Shown: positions 44,105-51,828 of the stretch, piece by piece
How the letters are laid out: each line of letters begins with the position of its first letter
How positions within the stretch are numbered: the stretch's first letter is position 1
DNA from: Mesorhizobium sp. 131-2-1
Lineage (GTDB): Bacteria > Pseudomonadota > Alphaproteobacteria > Rhizobiales > Rhizobiaceae
Assembly: GCF_016756535.1 (NCBI RefSeq)
Contig: NZ_AP023247.1
Span: 4,278,501 to 4,342,500, forward strand
DNA: 64,000 nucleotides
Direction: 5' to 3'
Position numbers and translations under genes: made by a program
The notes under the pieces: generated by a model
What the model saw: the letters and a program-made list of their open reading frames with translations, nothing else
What the model was told of the DNA's origin: nothing
Database searches by the model: none

Positions 44105-44709
44105 TGATCTCGAACATTCTTCGCGGCCTGCCGCGTGCCTTGTGCGATTCCGCCCTCACCCGGTTCCTTCGCCGCGAGACGGCCGGCGTGTCGGCAGTGG
44201 AGTTCGCGCTGGTCAGTCCGGTGCTGATCGTCATCCTGGCCGCAACCGTCGATATCGGCGCCTCGCTGAAGGCCAAGTTCGACCTCAGCTCCGCGATCTC
44301 CGCCGGCTCCAACTATGCCCTGCTCGGCGCCGACAAGGTCAGCTCGACCGGCGGCGGCACGCTTGCCGCCAACATCATGGCGGTGGCGGCAAGCGGCCTC
44401 GGCAGCAGCGGCGGCAATATCAAGGTCGTCGTCAACAACGGCGCCGCGGTGAACTATAACGCCAGCACCGCGACAGCGACCCAGAGCGGAACAGCGTCCA
44501 ATGCCGACCTGTGCTACTGCCCGACCGTCTCCGGAAGCACCGTCACCTGGGGCTCGTCGGTGACCTGCAGCACCGCCTGCCCCAAGGGCGGCGTCTCCGG
44601 GAAGTTCGTGGCGATCACCGCAAGCAGGCCGTTTGCACCGCTCTTCGGCGGCCTCGGCATCGTCAACAGCGGTAACATCAGCATCGAGGCCATGGTACAG
44701 CCGAAATGA
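44104..44709 (+). CDS. TadE-like pseudopilin (201 aa)
   Basis: The protein has a basic cytoplasmic tail and the TadE signature GVSAVEFALVSPVLIVILAATVDIG at about 30-55, where the Glu-Phe-Ala-Leu block precedes the membrane helix. The extracytoplasmic part is Gly/Ser-rich with four cysteines (LCYCPTV and TCSTACPKG). TadE proteins are minor pseudopilins processed by TadV-type peptidases. Its ATG overlaps the preceding stop by one base and its stop overlaps the next ATG by four. Confidence 0.88.
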   Translation: MISNILRGLPRALCDSALTRFLRRETAGVSAVEFALVSPVLIVILAATVDIGASLKAKFDLSSAISAGSNYALLGADKVSSTGGGTLAANIMAVAASGLGSSGGNIKVVVNNGAAVNYNASTATATQSGTASNADLCYCPTVSGSTVTWGSSVTCSTACPKGGVSGKFVAITASRPFAPLFGGLGIVNSGNISIEAMVQPK

Positions 44710-45146
44710 GAAAGCTGCCGTCATTTCTCCGCGACAGGTCCGGCGCCAACGCGGTGGAGTTCGCCCTGCTTTCGGTACCGCTGCTGCTGGTGCTGTTCGG
44801 CACGGTGGAGTTCGGCCGCATGTACTGGGCGCAACACGTGCTGCAGGAAACCGCCACCACGGGCGCGCGCTGCGTCGGCGTGCTGCAGAGCGGATGCACG
44901 AAAAGCGGCGTCTACAATGCCGCGACCACGATCAGCTACATCAGCAGCATGGCGGCGACGGACGGCATCGTGCTGACCGGCAGCAACATCACCGTCAACA
45001 ACAACACCACATGCTCAGGCCTCAGCGGTTTTTCGACGGTGCGGATCTCCTACACGTTCTCGACCGTGCTGCCGACCTTCCTGACCGCGCTGGCCAGCGG
45101 GCCGCTGCTCAGCGCAACGGCCTGCTTCCCCAACCAGGGTGCTTAA
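44706..45146 (+). CDS. TadE-like pseudopilin (146 aa)
   Basis: The protein starts with RDRSGANAVEFALLSVPLLLVLFGTVEFGRMYW, a standard TadE N-terminus with one membrane helix. The remainder is a small extracytoplasmic domain with four Cys. ATGA overlap (44706-44709) couples it to the previous TadE gene. It ends the three-gene Tad-type cluster. The ATPase, secretin and prepilin peptidase genes must be elsewhere in the genome. Confidence 0.9.
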   Translation: MRKLPSFLRDRSGANAVEFALLSVPLLLVLFGTVEFGRMYWAQHVLQETATTGARCVGVLQSGCTKSGVYNAATTISYISSMAATDGIVLTGSNITVNNNTTCSGLSGFSTVRISYTFSTVLPTFLTALASGPLLSATACFPNQGA

Positions 45147-45240
45147 GGCGCGTCGCCCGGATTCGGACGACGCGCTTTAAGTCCTTGCTTTCATGCATGT
45201 CGTTATCCCAAAACCGCCGCACACTTTTGGGCGACATGCA
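45147..45240. repeat. Rhizobial-type intergenic palindromic repeat (type C)
   Basis: Two hairpins lie in tandem: GCGCGTCG/CGACGCGC (45148-45155 and 45168-45175), and TGCATGTCG/CGACATGCA (45194-45202 and 45232-45240) with an inner CCCAAAA/TTTTGGG stem. I recognise the pair as a frequent intergenic element in Mesorhizobium. It starts right after the TadE stop and ends next to the convergent LysE stop, so it may also serve as a bidirectional terminator. Confidence 0.75.
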
Positions 45241-45245
45241 TTGGA

Positions 45246-45857
45246 CTACCGCTCCGTCAGCGCCAGCTTGGCGCCGAGCATGACGAACGCACCGGCAAAG
45301 GTGCGGCGCATCCAGGTCAGCACCTTCGGCCGCGACACGACATGGCTGCGGATCGAGGCGGCGAAGATACCGTAGCCGGCGAAGACGACGAAGGTGACGA
45401 GCATGAAGACGCCGGAGAGCTCTAGCATCTTCGACAAGGCGTTCGGCTCGGTGGTGCTGACGAATTGCGGCAGGAAGGCAAAGAAGAAGATCGACAGCTT
45501 CGGGTTGAGGATGTTGATGAGGATGCCGGACGTGATGACCTTGCCAGCCGAGCGCGGCGCGACGTTCTCGTCGACGCTGAGGCCGCCCTTCTCCTTCAGC
45601 GTGTTCCAGGCCATGTAGAGCAGATAGGCGACCCCGAGATATTTCAGCGTCTCGAAGGCGACCGCGCTGGTGTGCAGCACGGCGGCGAGGCCGGTGATGG
45701 CGGCAGCCATATGCGGGATGATGCCCAGCGTGCAGCCGAAGGCGGCGACGATCGAGGCGCGCGCGCCGCGCGAAAGGCCGGCGCTCAGCGTGTAGAGAAC
45801 GCCGGTGCCCGGCGAGGCGACGACGATCAGCGTCGTCAACAGGAATTCGATGCTCAA
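45246..45857 (-). CDS. LysE family translocator (second)
   Basis: The 203-residue membrane protein has about six hydrophobic segments, the LysE pattern VVASPGTGVLYTLSAGLSRG near the N-terminus and ILINILNPKLSIFFFAFLPQF in the middle. The exported solute is unknown. A TTG at 45857 with GGAGG nine bases upstream is used as start (LSIEFLLTTLI); the frame is open to 45917 but the extra 20 residues are hydrophilic and unlike the family. Confidence 0.9.
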   Translation of the reverse strand: MSIEFLLTTLIVVASPGTGVLYTLSAGLSRGARASIVAAFGCTLGIIPHMAAAITGLAAVLHTSAVAFETLKYLGVAYLLYMAWNTLKEKGGLSVDENVAPRSAGKVITSGILINILNPKLSIFFFAFLPQFVSTTEPNALSKMLELSGVFMLVTFVVFAGYGIFAASIRSHVVSRPKVLTWMRRTFAGAFVMLGAKLALTER

Positions 45858-45930
45858 GGGTTGATCCTCCGCGGCCCTGCCCGGCCGGAAGGTATCGGGG
45901 AGACGGCGGTGGCACAAGCGGGGTGAGGAC

Positions 45931-46305
45931 CTAGCTTAGCGGCAGTCCATGCGCCTGGCGCGCCATCAGGCAGTCGTCGCCGCCGGGCATGCAGGCGCGG
46001 CAGACGTCGGGGCGGAGCTCGTAGATGCCGCAGGCCGTGTGCTTGCCGATTTCGCCGGTCAGTGCCGAACAGCGCACGCCGTCGCAGCGCATGCCCGACA
46101 GGTCGGCCGAAACGAATTTCTCCGGGATGCGGTCGAGCTGCTCATCCTCCTCGGTGGAGAAGCGCGGCCATTCGGCCGAATAGGAACAGCAGGCGCCGCA
46201 GCTCTGGCAATCGAAAAGCATGCCGTCGACGGCAAGCGGCGAGGCCAGACCGGCGGCCGCGCCGGATGGCCGGCCCAGGTCTCCACGATCCGCGTCGCTC
46301 GGCAA
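45931..46305 (-). CDS. YkgJ family cysteine-cluster protein
   Basis: The 124-residue protein carries the CQSCGACCSYS block and then Cys residues in CDGVRC, TACGIYELRPDVCRACMPGGDDC, the pattern of the YkgJ/UPF0153 putative zinc- or iron-binding family. Function is unknown. The start may be the ATG at 46305 or the internal ATG that begins MLFDCQSCGACC. It is the last of four small minus-strand genes that may be co-transcribed. Confidence 0.88.
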   Translation of the reverse strand: MPSDADRGDLGRPSGAAAGLASPLAVDGMLFDCQSCGACCSYSAEWPRFSTEEDEQLDRIPEKFVSADLSGMRCDGVRCSALTGEIGKHTACGIYELRPDVCRACMPGGDDCLMARQAHGLPLS

Positions 46306-46309
46306 TGCG

Positions 46310-46468
46310 CTACTTCTTCCCTTTGGTCTTGCGGGGCGGCGTTTCCACCGGCCCTTCGAACAGGTCGGTCGCGGCCGGTTCGGCCTTCGGCGCGGCGGCC
46401 GGCTTGGCCGGCTTTGCAGCGGCGGCGGGTGTCGCCGGCTGGTCCTTGGCGGAGAATTTTATGGCCAT
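46310..46468 (-). CDS. Small Ala/Pro/Lys-rich protein (52 aa)
   Basis: An ATG at 46468 opens a 52-residue frame, MAIKFSAKDQ at the start, then an Ala/Pro/Lys stretch, then the segment TDLFEGPVETPPRKTKGKK. The C-terminal segment and the basic tail look like a conserved small protein that I have seen in Rhizobiales genomes; no function is known. It lies one base after the stop of the downstream-strand neighbour and fits the spacing of an operon. Confidence 0.7.
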   Translation of the reverse strand: MAIKFSAKDQPATPAAAAKPAKPAAAPKAEPAATDLFEGPVETPPRKTKGKK

Positions 46469-46469
46469 G

Positions 46470-46877
46470 TCAGTCCTCGTCAGCAAAACGCGATGACGGC
46501 GCCCGCGGATTGCGCAGACGGCCGATGAGCGCCGAAACCGCCGTGATGTTCATTTCCTCGGGCGACCAGTTCCTGGCCTCCGCCAGGTGATGCGGGGCCA
46601 GCTCGCGATGCGTGCTGCCGCTATAGGCGGCGTCCGGATGCGTTACCCGCTCATGGGTTTTGCCATCCTCGCGCACATACTCGATCAGATAGTTGGGGCA
46701 TCCGGCGCGGCTGCGCACACCGACCCGCACCTGGGCATCGCCATGGGCACGCTTGCAGCGTTCCAGCTTTTCCAGCACGCGCCGGACGTACTCGACCGGC
46801 TTGTCCAGGACATCGACCATATCGGCAATCGTCGAATCGGCGGCGATCGGCGTCGGCGGAACGCGCTTGGTGGCCAT
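46470..46877 (-). CDS. Uncharacterised protein (135 aa)
   Basis: The protein has a helical N-terminal half (MVDVLDKPVEYVRRVLEKLERC) and a central RVGVRSRAGCPNYLIEYVREDG strand pair; it contains two cysteines. There is no signal or membrane segment. I do not recognise a domain. Its ATG overlaps the stop of the preceding gene by one base (TGATG), and the 52-residue gene follows directly, so co-transcription is likely. Confidence 0.75.
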   Translation of the reverse strand: MATKRVPPTPIAADSTIADMVDVLDKPVEYVRRVLEKLERCKRAHGDAQVRVGVRSRAGCPNYLIEYVREDGKTHERVTHPDAAYSGSTHRELAPHHLAEARNWSPEEMNITAVSALIGRLRNPRAPSSRFADED

Positions 46878-47131
46878 CAGCGTTTGCCCGTGCGTTTCGG
46901 CAAGGCGGCGAGCGCGGCGGCGGCCACCCTGTCCTCGGCTTCCTTTTCCAGCCGCAGCTCGCGCAGCCGCGCGGTCTTGGCCTCGCGGGCCTGGCTGGCG
47001 GCATCCTGCTCGGAAACGATGCGGCTTAGCGACATCGACTGGGTCCGGGCCCGGCTGAAAAGCGATTCAGCTTGGTCGCCCTGGGTCTTCGAAGTGAGGG
47101 ACAAAATCTTCTCCTGGTCCGGCGCATCCAT
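46877..47131 (-). CDS. Uncharacterised coiled-coil protein (84 aa)
   Basis: The 84-residue product is highly charged and helical (SEQDAASQAREAKTARLRELRLEKEAEDR), with no membrane segment. It ends in the basic tail PKRTGKR. No family is recognised. It is the first gene of the small four-gene minus-strand cluster and overlaps the next by one base. Confidence 0.7.
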   Translation of the reverse strand: MDAPDQEKILSLTSKTQGDQAESLFSRARTQSMSLSRIVSEQDAASQAREAKTARLRELRLEKEAEDRVAAAALAALPKRTGKR

Positions 47132-47197
47132 AGGCCGGCGCGACGGTGCTTAGCACATCCCGACCGACCTGCGACGCACAATTCAGTGCCCAAAAGC

Positions 47198-47222
47198 GAA
47201 AAAGGTCAGGCATTGCCTGACC
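47198..47222 (-). terminator. Rho-independent terminator of the cold-shock gene
   Basis: Read on the minus strand, GGTCAGGCA and TGCCTGACC pair around a single base and run into CTTTTTCG. It lies about 60 bases downstream of the csp stop and upstream of the next minus-strand gene, so the two units are separate. Confidence 0.9.
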
Positions 47223-47283
47223 CTCCTCTCGCCATCGACCGGTGCCAGTACATCCGTGGTCACCGGGAAGGCTGAATTCCGTA

Positions 47284-47493
47284 TTACGCCGCCTTCAACT
47301 GGTCGGCGGCCATCTTGCCCGACTTGTTGTCGCGGACCATCTCGTAGCCGAGCTTCTGACCTTCGACGATGTCGCGCATTCCGGCGCGCTCGACGGCCGA
47401 GATGTGGACGAAAACGTCGGCCGAGCCATCATCAGGCTGAATAAAACCGAAGCCCTTGGTGGCGTTGAACCATTTAACCGTACCTGTGGTCAT
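47284..47493 (-). CDS. Cold-shock protein (CspA family)
   Basis: The 69-residue single CSD protein has RNP1 KGFGFI and RNP2 VFVHI, and binds single-stranded RNA or DNA. The ATG at 47493 (MTTGTVKWF) with GAAAGGG upstream is the family start; the longer frame to 47544 is not. The upstream region is long and free of genes, as is common for csp genes with a regulatory 5' leader. Confidence 0.96.
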   Translation of the reverse strand: MTTGTVKWFNATKGFGFIQPDDGSADVFVHISAVERAGMRDIVEGQKLGYEMVRDNKSGKMAADQLKAA

Positions 47494-47927
47494 AACGAAC
47501 CCTTTCCATTGCAAATATTCATTCGCCGCCATGCGAAAGCACAACGACGTTTATCTCGATTTTTGATGGGGGAAGTTCGTCAAAGGCGCGCTTGGCGCGC
47601 GGATAACAAAAGTCGGTCAAACAAATATCGACGTATTTCTTGTAAACTTCTTTTCGTCGCGTGTCAAATTCCTCGTTTGGCGAGCCACCGAAGCGAGCCG
47701 CATGGTACCGGGTGATTGCGAGACGAGGCTACTGACCGTCGCGGTCGGGGGCGCAAAGAGCCGTCAAGCGCCAGATCGAAAAAAAATCGCAAAGCGCGGG
47801 AACCATCTTGGCATCCGCGCATTTTGGTACGGTCAGCAATTCATGGAAGCAATTTCAGGAAAGGCTGGCACAAAGGACGCCTCCCGCGCGATAAAAGGTG
47901 CGAGGGGCGTTCTTTTTGTCTGGCGCC
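47494..47927. other. Gene-free stretch with hairpins; possible small RNA region
   Basis: No frame with coding character is present in these 434 bases; the base composition is lower in GC than that of nearby genes. The left third is probably the csp promoter and leader. The right part holds a GCGCGG/CCGCGC stem near 47795-47820 and a strong terminator-like hairpin ending in a T tract on the plus strand near 47917. Confidence 0.45.
47875..47917 (+). terminator. Terminator-like hairpin
   Basis: GGACGCCTC pairs with GAGGGGCGTTC (one bulge, two G-U pairs) around an AT-containing loop, followed by TTTTT on the plus strand. It may end a plus-strand transcript from the gene-free region. On the other strand it lies just after the AHSA1-YCII stop, where its T tract is weaker (CCTTTG). 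Confidence 0.6.
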
Positions 47928-48710
47928 TCACATGATCACGCTCATCATCGGCAGGACCTCGTAGCGGAAGCCGCGCCCCGAAAGCACGACCGGGTCGGCG
48001 TCGGTCAGCGCCTTTGCCTCGGCTTCCGTGCCGACGCGCAGGATGCAGAGGCCCCAGGGCCCCGCCGGATCGGCGACCGGACCGGCGATCATCATCCTGC
48101 CCTCCCGAAGCTGGCCGCGCAGATAGTCGGCATGGCGGCCCATCAGCGCCCTCTCCTCCTCGGTCAGGGTGAAGGCGAAATCCGGGCGCGGCGGGATCAG
48201 CCGGCAATGGTACACGCCGGGCGGCTTGATGCCGGCCTCGCCGGCGAGGAAGGCGCCCAGCCAGCCGAGCACGCGCTCCCAACCCTGACCATGATCGCGG
48301 CAGGAGTCGTGGCGCGCGCCAAAACCTTCATGGCGCAGCGTCAGCCGGGTCCCGGTCCCGACCGCCTCCAGCGTATAGGTGACGGTCGTCACTTGATCGC
48401 CGTCCCATGGCGCCTTCCAGGTCATCACCAGGCGGTGCGGCGGCTCGATCTCGAGATATTCGCCCTGGACGTGGAAATCACGGCCATCGGCGCCCTTGCC
48501 CTCGGAGCGCCAGGCGCCGCCCGGCCTGACGTCGGCGGTGTGCTTCGTGGTGCGGTACATGTCGTCGGCACCCCACCAGAGCGGGATCTGGTCCTCAGCG
48601 GTGATCGCGCGGAAGACGCGTTCGGGCGGCACGGCGATCGTCACCGTCGCCAGGATGCTGCCCACCGAAACGTCGGCGATCGCGCGTGGTCTGTCATTGC
48701 CCGCCATCAC
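47928..48710 (-). CDS. AHSA1/SRPBCC domain fused to YCII domain
   Basis: The 260-residue protein has an AHSA1-type START-like domain at about 15-165 (PERVFRAITAEDQIPLWWGADDMY, RPGGAWRSEGKGADG, LTLRHEGFG) and a YCII-type domain at about 168-258 (LTEEERALMGRHADYLRGQL, DPVVLSGRGFRYEVLPMM). Both are small ligand-binding folds. It overlaps the ArsR stop by four bases, so regulator and effector are coupled, as in many ArsR-SRPBCC pairs. Confidence 0.9.
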   Translation of the reverse strand: MMAGNDRPRAIADVSVGSILATVTIAVPPERVFRAITAEDQIPLWWGADDMYRTTKHTADVRPGGAWRSEGKGADGRDFHVQGEYLEIEPPHRLVMTWKAPWDGDQVTTVTYTLEAVGTGTRLTLRHEGFGARHDSCRDHGQGWERVLGWLGAFLAGEAGIKPPGVYHCRLIPPRPDFAFTLTEEERALMGRHADYLRGQLREGRMMIAGPVADPAGPWGLCILRVGTEAEAKALTDADPVVLSGRGFRYEVLPMMSVIM

Positions 48711-49027
48711 TCGTCCTCCAGATAGGATTTCAGATTGCCGAGGCTCGCCTGCCAGAAGTCGCGGAAGGGCAGGATCCAGTCGGCGACGTCCTTCAACTCC
48801 GCCGGCTCCAGCCGGTAGAGCCGTTCGCGGCCGCGCTTCTGCTCGGAGACGACGTTGAGCTCGCGCAGGATGCGCAGATGCTTGGAGATCGCCGGCCGGC
48901 TCTGCGAGAACGCAGAGGCCAGTTCGTTGACCGGCGCCGGCCCCTGCCGCAAGCGGTCGAGGATGGCGCGGCGCGTCGGATCGGCAATGGCGCGGAAAAC
49001 GGAGCGTTCGGGATCAGCCTGCGGCAT
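48707..49027 (-). CDS. ArsR family regulator (SRPBCC-linked type)
   Basis: The 106-residue winged-helix protein has the ArsR pattern FRAIADPTRRAILDRLRQGPAPVNELASAF and QSRPAISKHLRILRELNVV. The metal-binding Cys of arsenic sensors is absent, as expected for the SRPBCC-linked group. Its start lies just below a palindromic operator that overlaps the promoter, which indicates autorepression. Confidence 0.94.
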   Translation of the reverse strand: MPQADPERSVFRAIADPTRRAILDRLRQGPAPVNELASAFSQSRPAISKHLRILRELNVVSEQKRGRERLYRLEPAELKDVADWILPFRDFWQASLGNLKSYLEDE

Positions 49028-49028
49028 G

Positions 49029-49077
49029 ATACGTATCCATTTGGTTACGTATTATGCTGAACCGGCGCCGCGGTCAA
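49029..49077 (-). promoter_or_regulatory. arsR promoter and operator
   Basis: On the minus strand TTGACC (49072-49077) and TAATAC (49049-49054) are 17 bases apart. The inverted repeat ATACGTA (49029-49035) / TACGTAT (49046-49052) with a 10-base spacer covers the -10 and the start site. The message would start about 15 bases before the ATG at 49027. A bound dimer would block the promoter. Confidence 0.8.
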
Positions 49078-49200
49078 TTCTTTTGAAGAGGTATGGGATG
49101 CCGCAGCCGAGGGCGGACGGCCTGATCCATGCCGAAGCCCCCCTGGCAGTCGAAGCGATCGAGGATCGCCTTGAGCCCTTCTGGAGGCCCCTCCTTGTGG

Positions 49201-49860
49201 TCAGTCCTGTTCGTGAGGGCCAGGCTCCGGCCACGTCTCCTTCGCCGCCTCCGCGTACCAATGCCGCATCGCCGGCGTCGAAAGCACGGCGTCGACATAG
49301 GCACGGGTATCCGGCGCCAGCTCGCCGCCATAGGTGTCGAAGCGGGTGACGATCGGCGCGTACATGGCGTCCGCCGCGGTGAAATGGCCGAACAGGAACG
49401 GGCCGGCTTTGCCGTATGCGGCCCGGCATTGCCGCCAGATCGCCTCGATGCGCGCCCGCTGCGCCTCGCCCTCGGCGTCGAGCGGCTTGTGGCTCTTCGG
49501 CCGGCGCAGGTTCATCGGCCAGCCGTAGCGCACCTCGCGGAAGCCGGAATGCATCTCGGTCGCCACCGAGCGCGCCAGTGCGCGGGCGCCGATATCGTCC
49601 GGCCAGAGCCTTTTTTGCGGAAACAGGTCGGCAAGATATTCAAGGATGGCAAGGGTTTCCCAGACGATCCTGCCATTGTGATTCAAGACCGGCACCAGTC
49701 CGGTCGGCGACACCTTGGCGAGATTGGCAAAGGTCTCGGGCGTGCGCAGGCGCACGAAACTCTCCTCGAACGGGATCTCCAGATGCCGCATCGCCACCCA
49801 AGGCCTCAGCGACCAGGAGGAAAAGCACTTGTTGCCGATGAAGAGCGTGAATTCAGCCAT
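49201..49860 (-). CDS. Glutathione S-transferase family protein
   Basis: The 219-residue protein has the thioredoxin-like N-terminal domain (TLFIGNKCFSSWSLRPWVA, then PTGLVPVLNHNGRIVWETLAILEYLADL) and the helical C-terminal domain with FTAADAMYAPI. The Ser/Cys after the first strand (CFSSWS) is the likely glutathione-contacting site. Substrate is unknown. No neighbour shares an obvious link. Confidence 0.93.
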   Translation of the reverse strand: MAEFTLFIGNKCFSSWSLRPWVAMRHLEIPFEESFVRLRTPETFANLAKVSPTGLVPVLNHNGRIVWETLAILEYLADLFPQKRLWPDDIGARALARSVATEMHSGFREVRYGWPMNLRRPKSHKPLDAEGEAQRARIEAIWRQCRAAYGKAGPFLFGHFTAADAMYAPIVTRFDTYGGELAPDTRAYVDAVLSTPAMRHWYAEAAKETWPEPGPHEQD

Positions 49861-49957
49861 GGTTCCTCCCGTGCGCTCGCCTGCGCAGGCGCACCCTACC
49901 CCGCCTGCCTACCAGGCCGATCCCGAAAAAACGACCAGGGCCGCCGTCCGGCCCGCC

Positions 49958-51091
49958 TCAGAAGCTCAGGCTCTTGGAAAAAGCGTTGGTGAAGACCACT
50001 TCGCCGTGGTCGCCTGCCGCCGCGCCCAGCACCACATCCAGGCTGTCGCCGGTCACCCGCGCCAGCGCGAAGCCGCCCCTATAGGCGGCCTTCGGCTTGA
50101 ACAGGTCGAGCCCATCGCGGCGGTAGATCATCGGCACCTCATGCTGGTGGCCATGAAAAATGGCAATGACGTTGTAGCCCTTGAGAGCGGCGAGCAGAGC
50201 CTGGCGGTCGGCCTCGCTCCACCAATGCGGCGCGCCGGTGCCGTCGTCGTCATAGGTTCGTTTGGCCGGATCCCAGCGCTCGATCGAGAACGTGTCCCAG
50301 CCATAGTGCTGGAACAGGATGACCGGGCGGCCGTCGCCGGCGTAGGTCGCCAGGTCCTGCCTCAGCCACGGCAGGCTGCTCAGAGTGCCATGGGCGGTGT
50401 CGCCGGCAAAACGATGCGTCTGGATGAGATGCAGGCCGCCCCAGTCCCAGGAATAGCAATCTGTGTCGACGTCGTACTCGGTCGCCGGCACAGGCGGCTT
50501 GAAGAACACGCCGGCGCGGTGGTTGACCTCGACATAGTCGCGCAGCTCGCGGCGATACCAGTCGACATGCGGCGGCGAGCCGTTCTGGTCGAGATCGTGG
50601 TTGCCGAGCCCGACATAGACGGGCATGTGCACGCGGTCCGGCCCGATGCCCTGCTGGTAGCGCTGGCTGAACTGCAGGAGCTGCGTGCCCTCGCTGGGCT
50701 CGGTGACCTGGCCGCCGCCATCGTCGGTGATGTCGCCGCCGGTGACGAGGCCGAGCGGCGTACCGATGCGGCTGCCGGCCGAGCGCAGGCCGGTGGCGAC
50801 ACCGCCGATCTCGGCCGGCCATTCTTTGTCGGCGATGCCGTTCAGCGCTGCCACGTTGCGCAGCAGCGCGGCGTCGGTCTTGCCCTCCTGCAGGCAATTC
50901 GGGCTCAGCCCGCTTGCCATGCGGCAGGCATGGATATCGGCGATGAACAGGAAGGTGGCGTCGATCGGCTGGATGCGCTGCCCGGTCTGGCCGAATGCCG
51001 GACGGGCAAAGACGCCGGTAGCCGCAAAGCTCGCCATCTGCGCCAGGAAAGCGCGACGGGAGATCGAACGGGTTCGCCTGCGATGCATCAT
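49958..51091 (-). CDS. Tat-exported metallophosphoesterase
   Basis: The 377-residue protein has a twin-arginine signal (SISRRAFLAQMASFAATGVFA) and a calcineurin-like phosphoesterase domain: FIADIHAC (motif I, with Asp and His ligands), GGDITDDGG, GLGNHDLD and the late FHGHQHE. Such periplasmic enzymes act on phosphate mono- or diesters. The DIHA in motif I is the usual DxH. Length fits. The frame extends to 51148, but the ATG at 51091 (MMHRRRTRS) starts the signal. Confidence 0.9.
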   Translation of the reverse strand: MMHRRRTRSISRRAFLAQMASFAATGVFARPAFGQTGQRIQPIDATFLFIADIHACRMASGLSPNCLQEGKTDAALLRNVAALNGIADKEWPAEIGGVATGLRSAGSRIGTPLGLVTGGDITDDGGGQVTEPSEGTQLLQFSQRYQQGIGPDRVHMPVYVGLGNHDLDQNGSPPHVDWYRRELRDYVEVNHRAGVFFKPPVPATEYDVDTDCYSWDWGGLHLIQTHRFAGDTAHGTLSSLPWLRQDLATYAGDGRPVILFQHYGWDTFSIERWDPAKRTYDDDGTGAPHWWSEADRQALLAALKGYNVIAIFHGHQHEVPMIYRRDGLDLFKPKAAYRGGFALARVTGDSLDVVLGAAAGDHGEVVFTNAFSKSLSF

Positions 51092-51215
51092 GGCCGAGAT
51101 TGAGCACAGGCGGCGCCCGGCCGTCCAGTTCCCACCCCGGCCCGCCAAGCATCGACATGGCGGTATGGGTCTGGCAGTCTTGGGCCTTCAACTTGAGCGG
51201 GAAGAGGAGAATGCG

Positions 51216-51795
51216 ATGAGAGCCGCAACGATCGGCATGGCCCTGCTCGCCATGGCGGGCGCCGCGCATGGCGCCGAATGCGTTGACGCCAAAACCGCCA
51301 AGACCGGCTTCGTGCTGGAGATGCCGGGCATCCGCAGCGAGTTCCGGCCGGCCGCTGGCGGCATGGTTTCGGTCGCCAACACATACCAGTCCGAATCGCC
51401 GCAGACGCAGTTCCTCTATGCCGGGCTGATCGAGGTGTTTCGCGACAGCACGACCGGCCACCTTGCCGCTCGGCGACCTGAAAAAGCTGTTTCCGCTGAA
51501 AGCGGGCGCGAAGAGCACGACGCAGTTTGTCGAACTGTCGCCGAACAAGCAGCCGAAGGGCACCAAGACGCTCGAGCTGGCGGTGAAGGGCAAGGAGACT
51601 TTCAGCCTCGGCGGCTGCAAATACAATGTGCTGGCGGTCAAGGAGACATTCAAGAACCAGGCCGGCGAGACGCTGGACACGTTCACCGCGCTCTACGCGC
51701 CGGATCTCGGAGCATCGCTGGCCAGGCGCTATGACGAGGGCACGAGTTCGGAGAGCGTGGTCGGCTACGAGACGATCAAGCCGCTGGCGCAGTAG
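51216..51795 (+). pseudogene. Secreted-protein gene broken by a frameshift
   Basis: An N-terminal frame from the ATG at 51216 encodes a signal peptide (MRAATIGMALLAMAGAAHGAEC) and about 80 residues, ending near LIEVFRDSTTGHL. The sequence then continues one base later in another frame (LPLGDLKKLFPLKAG ... GYETIKPLAQ), stop at 51795. The total of 580 bases is not a multiple of three. Both halves read as one protein of about 192 residues joined near 51455-51465. A single extra base, or two missing, would explain it, either as a real mutation or a sequencing error. Function is unknown. Confidence 0.72.
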
Positions 51796-51828
51796 CGCCT
51801 GAGGGCCGCAGGCGCCGGCGCTTCGGCA

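Noticed and set aside
47702..47935. Open frame of 77 codons in the gene-free region before the AHSA1 gene
   Set aside because: It has no ribosome site and no coding bias, and it reads through a terminator-like hairpin; it does not look like a protein.
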